Shown here piece after piece: positions 1 to 8,837 of a stretch of DNA of 64,000 nt. This DNA comes from Pyropia yezoensis (Eukaryota; Rhodophyta; Bangiophyceae; Bangiales; Bangiaceae), in the NCBI GenBank assembly GCA_009829735.1, contig CM020620.1, positions 27,560,951-27,624,950 on the forward strand, read 5' to 3'. The translations under genes and the position numbers were made by a program. The notes beneath the pieces were generated by a model. The model was not told the origin of the DNA, did no database searches, and was given only the letters and a program-made list of their open reading frames with translations. Position 1 is the stretch's first letter, and the number at the start of each line of letters is the position of its first letter.

Positions 1-2779
1 AATGGGGTGCCCCAGTCGTTATTATGCCGAAGAAGGATCAAACCCCTCGGTTTTGCATCGATTATCGACGCCTCAACTTGGTTACCAAGAAGGACTCATA
101 CCCTTTACCAAGGATGGATGAATGCATCGACTCCCTGGGGGAGGCTACGGTGTTTACCACCATCGACTGCAATGCCGGATACTGGCAGATCCCGGTGGCG
201 GACGAGGATATCCCCAAGACGGCATTCGTCTGTCACAGTGGAGTGTACGAGTTCCTAAGGATGCCCTTCGGATTGTCCAACGCCCCCGCTACATTCCAGC
301 GGGCTATCGACATCATACTGTCTGGGGTGAAGTGGCGTAACTGCCTAGTGTACCTCGATGACGTCATCGTCTTCTCGCGTAACATGGATGACCATGTACA
401 ACATGTTGACGAGGTACTCACCCTCTTGAGGAACGCCGGGGTAACCCTGCGTCTGAAGAAGTGCGCCTTCTTCCAACAGACGGTCGAATATCTGGGCCAC
501 CAGATAACCCCTGGTAAACTAGGGGTACTCGAAGCCAATACCCGGGCACTCCGGGATGCCCGGTTCCCTAACACCCAGACGCAGCTCAAGAGCTTCCTGG
601 GAATGTGCAATGTATACCGACGGTTCGTCAAGGACTTCGCTCGGATAGCTAAACCGTTAACGGTTCTTACGAGCAGTACCTTACCCAAGGTACTCCAACC
701 CCCTTCGCCTAGCGAAGAGGAAGCATTCGAGTCGCTGAAGCGAGCCCTACTAGCCCCACCCGTCCTTGCGTTACCGCATAGACGGGGTACCTTCGTCATC
801 GATGTCGATGCGTGTGATACACAAGTGGGATGCACCCTGTTACAGGGAGAGACGTTGATCGGTACCGATAACGTTATCCCGGACCTACGTCCGGTAGGGT
901 ACTTCAGCCGGACACTCAACCCGGCTGAGCGGAACTATAGTGCCACCGAGCGTGAATGCCTCGGAGTTATATGGGCAGTGCAACTGCTCCGTCCATACCT
1001 GGAGGGCTCCAGGTTCATCGTGAGGTCCGACCACGAACCCCTACGATGGCTCCTCAACCTTGGTGACAAGGATTCCGATAGCCATGGGAGGCTAGCCCGA
1101 TGGAGGCTGAAGATGGCCGAGCACGACTACCGCACGGTGTATAAGGCTGGGTCAACCCACCACCTCGGAGACGCGTTGTCTCGACTCGACACCCCGAGCG
1201 GGGATACCCGCCCGGTGGACGAGGACATCCCGGTAGTACCGGTGTGCATGGTGGGTAATGCTACCCAGGGTATGGCTGACCATACCATGGCACACCTTGC
1301 GTGACCATTGACCCTCGCGGACTTCCGCGAGGCACAGGCCAACGACGATGACTGTAGACGTCATCGTGCTAACCTCCTGGCCGGTACGGCCGGCATCTTC
1401 TCCGAGAACGAAGACGGACTCATATACCGGCGGGCACCCGCCGATGGACGACATCAAGTCGTGGTTCCCGTGTCCTTACGGCAAGCCGTCATGAAACGAG
1501 AACATGAGAACCCTACAGCCGGACACCCGGGGGGTTCACGTATGTTCGCAGCAATGCGAAGGTTCTTCTACTGGCCAGCAATGGCCGTCGACGTGGTCGA
1601 CCACGTACGGGGATGCCACCCCTGTGCACGTAACCGCATGAGTCTACATAGGCGGGCGTCTGCCATGAAGCTATTCCCACCTGATGGGCCCAACGAGCAA
1701 GTCGCTATCGACATACTCGGGCCACTTCCGATAACGGAAGAAGGGAACAGTACATCCTGGTCATGTCTGACCGCTTCACTAAGCTGTCAAGAGCAGCAGC
1801 CATCCCGAATGATACGGCATACACGATCATGAACGCAGTGGTTTGAACCACTGGATCAGTGCATACGGAGTCATGAAGCAACTCCTCTCCGATAACGGAG
1901 CAAACCTTACGTCGGCATTCTGCACTAAGGTCCTGGGCATGTTCGGTATCGAACCACGTCGGGCATCCGACTACCACCCGCAGTCCAACGGGCAGGTGGA
2001 GCGGTTCAACCGCACCATCGTAAAGATGCTACAGTGCTACGTGGCCGAGCACACGAACACTTGGGACAGGGCTTCTGTCCGTACTCACCCTGGCATACAA
2101 TGCCAGGCCACATCGGAGCACAAACATTGCTCCGCTGGAGTGGGTCATGCCACTAGGCGTCGGTAACCTGACGCTGCCACCCGGCAGGTGCACTCGGTAT
2201 GATACACCGAAGGGCCGACCCGCCGAACGCATCCACCTAGCTTGGTTGGCCAAGCTATCGTGGATGATTCCTAAGCTCAAGGGTGCCCTTGACAGAACAC
2301 AACTTCGGTATAAGAAGAACTTCGACGCCCGACTACGGGTGCGCAACGCAACCCTGGTAACAGGTGACTGGGTCTATATCAGACACCAGAAGTTCCGAGG
2401 GAACAAGCTTATGCAACCGGTCAAGGGACCGTACCAGATCCTCCACAGAGATGACCACTCTGTTATCTTACACTCCGATACGGAGATCCAACGCATCAGT
2501 ATGAATGATGTCACACCTGCTCCGAAGCCGGAACAGCCTCAGCCGGTACCGGCTGGGTTGCTACATGAAGCTCTTACAACCCACCGGTCGGATGACCCGG
2601 TGGGACCGGATGGGATTCCATACCAAGTAGAGAGCGTGGTCGGACACACCGACCCGGACATACCAGGACCCTGGTACGTCAAGGTTATGTGGGTCGGATA
2701 CGACTCACCCACCTGGGAACAGGCGGCGAATATACCCCGCCAACTACTCATGCCTTACATGAGGCGACGACGCCTACTG
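1..2779 (+). pseudogene. pol: Ty3/gypsy family A pol, truncated and broken copy (A-a)
   Basis: This is a degenerate copy of the family A polyprotein. It starts inside RT and runs through RNase H, integrase and the C-terminal chromodomain. RT is recognised by CIDYRRLN and the YLDD box, RNase H by the RSDHEP stretch, and integrase by the CHPC zinc residues, LSDNGA and NGQVERF. Compared with the intact copy at 5,337-8,381 it has a C-to-A change creating TGA at 1,302-1,304. It also has a 1-bp loss near 1,748, extra bases near 1,845 and a 1-bp gain near 2,070. It therefore cannot make a full integrase. It is cut by the window edge on the left and by the assembly gap on the right, one codon before the normal stop. 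Confidence 0.93.
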
Positions 2780-3279
2780 NNNNNNNNNNNNNNNNNNNNN
2801 NNNNNNNNNNNNNNNNNNNNNNNNNNNNNNNNNNNNNNNNNNNNNNNNNNNNNNNNNNNNNNNNNNNNNNNNNNNNNNNNNNNNNNNNNNNNNNNNNNNN
2901 NNNNNNNNNNNNNNNNNNNNNNNNNNNNNNNNNNNNNNNNNNNNNNNNNNNNNNNNNNNNNNNNNNNNNNNNNNNNNNNNNNNNNNNNNNNNNNNNNNNN
3001 NNNNNNNNNNNNNNNNNNNNNNNNNNNNNNNNNNNNNNNNNNNNNNNNNNNNNNNNNNNNNNNNNNNNNNNNNNNNNNNNNNNNNNNNNNNNNNNNNNNN
3101 NNNNNNNNNNNNNNNNNNNNNNNNNNNNNNNNNNNNNNNNNNNNNNNNNNNNNNNNNNNNNNNNNNNNNNNNNNNNNNNNNNNNNNNNNNNNNNNNNNNN
3201 NNNNNNNNNNNNNNNNNNNNNNNNNNNNNNNNNNNNNNNNNNNNNNNNNNNNNNNNNNNNNNNNNNNNNNNNNNNNNNN
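2780..3279. other. Assembly gap of 500 N
   Basis: The run of N is exactly 500 bases, which suggests a placeholder of unknown true size. It separates the end of A-a pol from the gag of A-b. The missing sequence should include a 3' part of A-a and the 5' LTR, primer-binding site and gag start of A-b, unless the two were joined wrongly. Confidence 1.
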
Positions 3280-4462
3280 CCAAGAGCTCGACTACGAGCT
3301 GGGGAAGCTCCTCGGAGAAGGGGAGCTACGGGCCATCCTGTTCGCAGGAGTACCCAACTACGTGCGGATATCCGCACGGGGCGCCAACACGGCACGGACG
3401 AACTTCAGTCGACTGATGCATATGTGCAAGTCCCTAGGGACGCCTACCGGGTCTACACCCGGAGTGTGCCTTGGCCCCGAAGCCCAAGGGTGAGGGAGGC
3501 AAGCCCAGTCTTACCCCGGTACCGAGGCAAGAGAAGGTGGAACGTAAGGCCGCACCAGTACTGGTGGCGACCGAACATACCCCTATTGGTGAGGATGACC
3601 CTCTAGTCGACCAACAGGGCCACCTGTTGCTACCGGCGACGCCGGTGATTGATGAACATGGTACGGTAGCGTACATCGCCCGGCTGGAACCCAGTTCCAG
3701 GTCAACGAAGGAACGGGACGGCGCGTCCCGTATGTGCGGACTACGGGGTACTCCCCGGTGACGGGTAACCCTCACCAACCCTTGCCAACATGGGCGGTGC
3801 GCACGGAGGCACCTCCGCAGATTGCGGGCCGACCCAACCGGTTGGGGGAGTCCATGTTCCGGTTGACCCAAGGACCCAAGGCCTACCAGGGAGCAGGCAC
3901 TCGGGCGCCCGAGGGAGCAACCGTAGCTACGGGGCTACCCCCGATGCGAACTCAAGGGGGGACCGGCACGTCCGGGTGTATGTTGTGTGGGGATCCCCAG
4001 CACTGGGTGTCTTCCTGCCCACTCATCCCCGAGGAGTTTCGGCGGGCAGCGGCGCAACGCAAGGCATCCACCGGGGGGTATCCCGCTCGAGCACCCGGAC
4101 CCGCACCGAGTAGGCAGCCAGCTCCAGGTGGAGTACTGGCCGTCGAGGGGCACCTCCTCAGCCGGATGTCCCGGCGGACAGCACCCTACCAAGGGCGGGA
4201 AACGAGTAAGAGGAAGGATGACCGGGGGGCGCTGGGGTCACCAAGCAAGCCACCCCGGAGTACCGCGGGGAAAGCCCCACGGAGAGCGCGGTTGAGCCGA
4301 CGCCGCATCAACCCCCGGTACACCTTCCGGCCCCGACGACACGGCGTCAGGGGATTGATGACCAACCTCCAAGGTTGGGAGGAGAGGACGGGAAGCCCCG
4401 TCACGTTGAACCAGACAAGGGCCCTGTTCAGGATGCCCGAGCTACACCGGATATCGGTGTAG
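3280..4462 (+). pseudogene. gag: Family A gag, C-terminal part with CCHC knuckle
   Basis: The segment after the gap encodes a gag-like helical region with an NTAR stretch that lines up with the gag of family C. A basic, proline-rich linker follows, then one retroviral zinc knuckle of form CX2CX4HX4C near 3,979-4,020 (CMLCGDPQHWVSSC). The reading frame changes twice: once between about 3,436 and 3,490, and again between about 3,700 and 3,735. The copy as assembled is probably broken, although sequencing error is possible. The next ORF (protease) lies in the -1 frame relative to the last gag frame and overlaps it from 4,375 to 4,462. The N-terminal half of gag is missing. Confidence 0.75.
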
Positions 4463-5340
4463 GACATGTGTTGTTTACCTTGGAGAACTTCAAGGTATCA
4501 GCCACACTGGGGGTTGACCCCCAGTCGACACGATCGTACTACCCTGTACTGGACACAGGGGCTGGACCCAACCTTATCCGGAAGGATACCCTCCCGGACA
4601 TGTGGCTTCCACGAGTCAGAGTGACTCGGGGACCCACCATCAAGGACGCGAATGGTCGACTCATTCGTACGACCGCAGCGATGTCGCTGCAGGTTACCAT
4701 CGGGGATCTCACCACGGAAGTTGACTTCCTGGTATGTGAAACGCTATCGGTGCCCTGCATACTGGGGTGCACCTTCATCAACGTTCACGTTGATGCAATC
4801 CGGCCAGGCCGGAGGACCGTCGAGCTTCAAGAAGCCGACGGGACGAAGCGAGGACATACGGCTATCGTCAGGGACCTGACGCTACAAGGAAGCCACGTTA
4901 ACGTGGCTGAGGTGTACGCAAGCGTCGAGCCGAAGACACTTCGGTTGGCCAAGCGAACTCGCTTTGAGCCGTTGTCAGAGACAGTCCTCCCGGTTAACTG
5001 CGACCTCGCAGGCATCTGCAGAGTCCAGTCCAACCTATGGACGTACAAGCGCCATGGGTTGACCATGGCCAACGGTCTCATAGACCTCCCAGCAGGAGGG
5101 TCGTCCCTCCTAGTGATGGCGAACTATCGCCGTAAGGCAGTCACCCTCCCGAAGGGAACTATCCTCGGGATTGCCGAACTCTACGAAGGAGATATCCTTA
5201 CCCCTGATAAGGAAGGTCAAGTGGAACCACTTGAAGTACTGGCGGTCGCCGAGACCACCGAGCGACAGCAACCCGATGACGGGAAGCCTAACCCATCGGC
5301 GGCTCCGGCGGACCTGCCGCCAAGGACCAAGAGGCCTTGA
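4375..5340 (+). CDS. pro: Family A retropepsin-like aspartic protease
   Basis: The ORF contains a retropepsin core. The active-site motif LDTGAG lies in a YYPVLDTGAGPNLIRKD context near 4,540-4,585, followed by flap-like and hydrophobic-glycine segments (CILGCTFINVHVDAI). It would process the Gag-Pol precursor. There is no convincing ATG at the left edge, and the frame is -1 relative to gag and +1 relative to pol, so the real start is probably a frameshift from gag. Its stop overlaps the first bases of the pol frame (5,337-5,340). The C-terminal portion (about residues 170-320) is a long linker of unknown function. Confidence 0.85.
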   Translation: MGGEDGKPRHVEPDKGPVQDARATPDIGVGHVLFTLENFKVSATLGVDPQSTRSYYPVLDTGAGPNLIRKDTLPDMWLPRVRVTRGPTIKDANGRLIRTTAAMSLQVTIGDLTTEVDFLVCETLSVPCILGCTFINVHVDAIRPGRRTVELQEADGTKRGHTAIVRDLTLQGSHVNVAEVYASVEPKTLRLAKRTRFEPLSETVLPVNCDLAGICRVQSNLWTYKRHGLTMANGLIDLPAGGSSLLVMANYRRKAVTLPKGTILGIAELYEGDILTPDKEGQVEPLEVLAVAETTERQQPDDGKPNPSAAPADLPPRTKRP

Positions 5341-8300
5341 AGGCACTGGCCGAGGCTGACCTCGACCACCTTCCCCCTTCGGTAGCCGAAGGGGTACGAC
5401 GAATGCTAAGAAAGCATGACGTTATGTGGACAGGCGGGGCCTTGGGGACCATTGGGGCAACCCAACATCGTATAGACCTGGTACCAGGCGCACGACCCGC
5501 CCGCTCACAACCGCACCGAGCGGGACCTATGCAACGAGAGATCGTTGATGGAGAAGTGAAGAGGATGAGTGAAGCTAAGGTGATCCGACCTTCGATGTCG
5601 GAATGGGGTGCCCCAGTCGTTATTGTGCCGAAGAAGGATTCAACCCCTCGGTTTTGCATCGATTATCGACGCCTCAACTTGGTTACCAAGAAGGACTCAT
5701 ACCCTTTACCAAGGATGGATGAATGCATCGACTCCCTGGGGGAGGCTACGGTGTTTACCACCATCGACTGCAATGCCGGATACTGGCAGATCCCGGTGGC
5801 GGACGAGGATATCCCCAAGACGGCATTCGTCTGTCACAGTGGAGTGTACGAGTTTCTAAGGATGCCCTTCGGATTGTCCAACGCCCCCGCTACATTCCAG
5901 CGGGCTATCGACATCATACTGTCGGGGGTGAAGTGGCGTAACTGCCTAGTGTACCTCGATGACGTCATCGTCTTCTCGCGTAGCATGGATGACCATGTGC
6001 AACATGTGGACGAGATACTCACCCTCTTGAGGAACGCCGGGGTAACCCTGCGTCTGAAGAAGTGCGCCTTCTTCCAACAGACGGTCGAGTATCTGGGCCA
6101 CCAGATAACCCCTGGTAAACTAGGGGTACTCGAAGCCAATACCCGGGCACTCCGGGATGCCCGGTTCCCTAACACCCAGACGCAGCTCAAGAGCTTCCTG
6201 GGAATGTGCAATGTATACCGACGGTTCGTCAAGGACTTCGCTCGGATAGCTAAGCCGTTAACGGTTCTTACGAGCAGTACCTTACCCAAGGTACTCCAAC
6301 CCCCTTCGCCTAGCGAAGAGGAGGCATTCGAGTCGCTGAAGCGAGCCCTACTAGCCCCACCCGTCCTTGCGTTACCGCATAGACGGGGTACCTTCGTCAT
6401 CGATGTCGATGCGTGTGATACACAAGTGGGATGCACCCTGTTACAGGGAGAGACGTTGATAGGTACCTATAACGTTATCCCGGACCTACGTCCGGTAGGG
6501 TACTTCAGCCGGACACTCAACCCGGCTGAGCGGAACTATAGTGCCACCGAGCGTGAATGCCTCGGAGTTATATGGGCAGTGCAACTGCTCCGTCCATACC
6601 TGGAGGGCTCCAGGTTCATCGTGAGGTCCGACCACGAACCCCTACGATGGCTCCTCAACCTTGGTGACAAGGATTCCGATAGCCATGGGAGGCTAGCCCG
6701 ATGGAGGCTGAAGATGGCCGAGCACGACTACCGCACGGTGTATAAGGCTGGGTCAACCCACCACCTCGGAGACGCGTTGTCTCGACTCGACACCCCGAGC
6801 GGGGATACCCGCCCGGTGGACGAGGACATCCCGGTAGTACCGGTGTGCATGGTGGGTAATGCTACCCAGGGTATGGCTGACCATACCATGGCACACCTTG
6901 CGTGCCCATTGACCCTCGCGGACTTCCGCGAGGCACAGGCCAACGACGATGACTGTAGACGTCATCGTGCTAACCTCCTGGCCGGTACGGCCGGCATCTT
7001 CTCCGAGAACGAAGACGGACTCATATACCGGCGGGCACCCGCCGATGGACGACATCAAGTCGTGGTTCCCGTGTCCTTACGGCAAGCCGTCATGAAACGA
7101 GAACATGAGAACCCTACAGCCGGACACCCGGGGGGTTCACGTATGTTCGCAGCAATGCGAAGGTTCTTCTACTGGCCAGCAATGGCCGTCGACGTGGTCG
7201 ACCACGTAAGGGGATGCCACCCCTGTGCACGCAACCGCATGAGTCTACATAGGCGGGCGTCTGCCATGAAGCTATTCCCACCTGATGGGCCCAACGAGCA
7301 AGTCGCTATCGACATACTCGGGCCACTTCCGATAACGGAAGAAGGGAACAGGTACATCCTGGTCATGTCTGACCGCTTCACTAAGCTGTCAAGAGCGGCA
7401 GCCATCCCGAATGATACGGCATACACGATCATGAACGCAGTGGTTGACCACTGGATCAGTGCATACGGAGTCATGAAGCAACTCCTCTCCGATAACGGAG
7501 CAAACCTTACGTCGGCATTCTGCACTAAGGTCCTGGGCATGTTCGGTATCGAACCACGTCGGGCATCCGACTACCACCCGCAGTCCAACGGGCAGGTGGA
7601 GCGGTTCAACCGCACCATCGTAAAGATGCTACAGTGCTACGTGGCCGAGCACACGAACACTTGGGACAGGCTTCTGTCCGTACTCACCCTGGCATACAAT
7701 GCCAGGCCACATCGGAGCACAAACATTGCTCCGCTGGAGTGGGTCATGCCACTAGGCGTCGGTAACCTGACGCTGCCACCCGGCAGGTGCACTCGGTATG
7801 ATACACCGAAGGGCCGACCCGCCGAACGCATCCACCTAGCTTGGTTGGCCAAGCTATCGTGGATGATTCCTAAGCTCAAGGGTGCCCTTGACAGAACACA
7901 ACTTCGATATAAGAAGAACTTCGACGCCCGACTACGGGTGCGCAACGCAACCCTGGTAACAGGTGACTGGGTCTATATCAGACACCAGAAGTTCCGAGGG
8001 AACAAGCTTATGCAACCGGTCAAGGGACCGTACCAAATCCTCCACAGAGATGACCACTCTGTTATCTTACACTCCGATACGGAGATTCAACGCATCAGCA
8101 TGAATGATGTCACACCTGCTCCGATGCCGGAACAGCCTCAGCCGGTACCGGCTGGGTTGCTACATGAAGCTCTTACAACCCACCGGTCAGATGACCCGGT
8201 GGGACCGGATGGGATTCCATACCAAGTAGAGAGCGTAGTCGGACACACCGACCCGGACCTACCAGGACCCTGGTACGTCAAGGTTATGTGGGTCGGATAC

Positions 8301-8381
8301 GACTCACCCACCTGGGAACAGGCGGCAAGTATACCCCGCCAACTCCTCATGCCGTACATGAGGCGACGACGCCTACTGTAA
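5337..8381 (+). CDS. pol: Family A Pol: RT-RNase H-integrase-chromodomain
   Basis: The ORF is intact at 1,014 aa. RT spans roughly residues 85-290, with the first catalytic Asp in TTIDCNAGYW (about residue 144) and YLDD at about 206-209. RNase H spans about 350-490 (FVIDVDACD, ATERE, RSDHEP). Integrase starts with an HHCC zinc domain (H590/H597, C627, C630). Its core has Asp in AIDILG (669), Asp in LSDNGA (719) and Glu in NGQVERF (755), with 35 residues between the last two: a DD35E arrangement. Residues about 960-1003 read as a chromodomain (YQVESVVGH ... YVKVMWVGYDSPTWEQA). No ATG is needed: the frame is -1 to protease and begins at its stop, so a frameshift is the likely mode of expression. 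The full set of catalytic residues suggests recent activity. Confidence 0.95.
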   Translation: MKALAEADLDHLPPSVAEGVRRMLRKHDVMWTGGALGTIGATQHRIDLVPGARPARSQPHRAGPMQREIVDGEVKRMSEAKVIRPSMSEWGAPVVIVPKKDSTPRFCIDYRRLNLVTKKDSYPLPRMDECIDSLGEATVFTTIDCNAGYWQIPVADEDIPKTAFVCHSGVYEFLRMPFGLSNAPATFQRAIDIILSGVKWRNCLVYLDDVIVFSRSMDDHVQHVDEILTLLRNAGVTLRLKKCAFFQQTVEYLGHQITPGKLGVLEANTRALRDARFPNTQTQLKSFLGMCNVYRRFVKDFARIAKPLTVLTSSTLPKVLQPPSPSEEEAFESLKRALLAPPVLALPHRRGTFVIDVDACDTQVGCTLLQGETLIGTYNVIPDLRPVGYFSRTLNPAERNYSATERECLGVIWAVQLLRPYLEGSRFIVRSDHEPLRWLLNLGDKDSDSHGRLARWRLKMAEHDYRTVYKAGSTHHLGDALSRLDTPSGDTRPVDEDIPVVPVCMVGNATQGMADHTMAHLACPLTLADFREAQANDDDCRRHRANLLAGTAGIFSENEDGLIYRRAPADGRHQVVVPVSLRQAVMKREHENPTAGHPGGSRMFAAMRRFFYWPAMAVDVVDHVRGCHPCARNRMSLHRRASAMKLFPPDGPNEQVAIDILGPLPITEEGNRYILVMSDRFTKLSRAAAIPNDTAYTIMNAVVDHWISAYGVMKQLLSDNGANLTSAFCTKVLGMFGIEPRRASDYHPQSNGQVERFNRTIVKMLQCYVAEHTNTWDRLLSVLTLAYNARPHRSTNIAPLEWVMPLGVGNLTLPPGRCTRYDTPKGRPAERIHLAWLAKLSWMIPKLKGALDRTQLRYKKNFDARLRVRNATLVTGDWVYIRHQKFRGNKLMQPVKGPYQILHRDDHSVILHSDTEIQRISMNDVTPAPMPEQPQPVPAGLLHEALTTHRSDDPVGPDGIPYQVESVVGHTDPDLPGPWYVKVMWVGYDSPTWEQAASIPRQLLMPYMRRRRLL

Positions 8382-8457
8382 CAACCCAACCGACACCGAC
8401 TTCGGCTGTTGGGGGGTGAGGCTTATACCTACTAAGTAGGGTGTGACATGGTTACGG

Positions 8458-8525
8458 CAGACTTAGGTTTCTAAGTCAAATCAGACTTAGGTTTCTTAGT
8501 CGAACCAAGCTTAGGTAACTAAGTA
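8458..8525. repeat. Three tandem stem-loop units between convergent ORF ends
   Basis: Units at 8,460-8,477, 8,484-8,501 and 8,509-8,524 have the form GACTTAG-GTTT-CTAAGTC and variants, each able to fold into a 6-7 bp stem with a 4-nt loop. They are spaced about 24 bp apart. The equivalent spot in A-c (34,397-34,484) has four units, so copy number differs between elements. The array lies just past the pol stop and before the end of the antisense ORF. Confidence 0.8.
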
Positions 8526-8602
8526 AAAACCTGAACCTTAATAAGTTAACTTAAAGGTAAAGGCTAACTCCGATAATATCGAAGTAACTAGGGGGCTTAC
8601 AC

Positions 8603-8655
8603 GGGAGGATGACCTCCCCAAGCCAAGACACCAAGTGAGGGAGGATGACCTCCCC
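8603..8655. repeat. Second pair of stem-loops, GGGAGG-ATGA-CCTCCC
   Basis: Two identical 17-base units (8,603-8,619 and 8,639-8,655) form perfect 6-bp stems with a 4-nt loop, 36 bp apart. A further short hairpin (CCCCC-AAA-GGGGG) lies near 8,750. The spacer 8,382-8,837 holds no other coding signal. These structures could serve as 3'-end or processing signals for pol, the antisense transcript, or both (inference). Confidence 0.65.
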
Positions 8656-8837
8656 AAGCATGAACCAACCGGAAGAAGTTGGACGGGAGGCAAGGCACCA
8701 CTGAGCCAGAAGGGGTACTCCCCAGGGCAGCAAACAGAGGCAAGCAATGCCCCCAAAGGGGGATGAGTTTATACTCACTACTACCCGGCTACCATAAGGG
8801 TTGCCGGGGCCCTCTCCCGCACAAACAATAGCACTCC

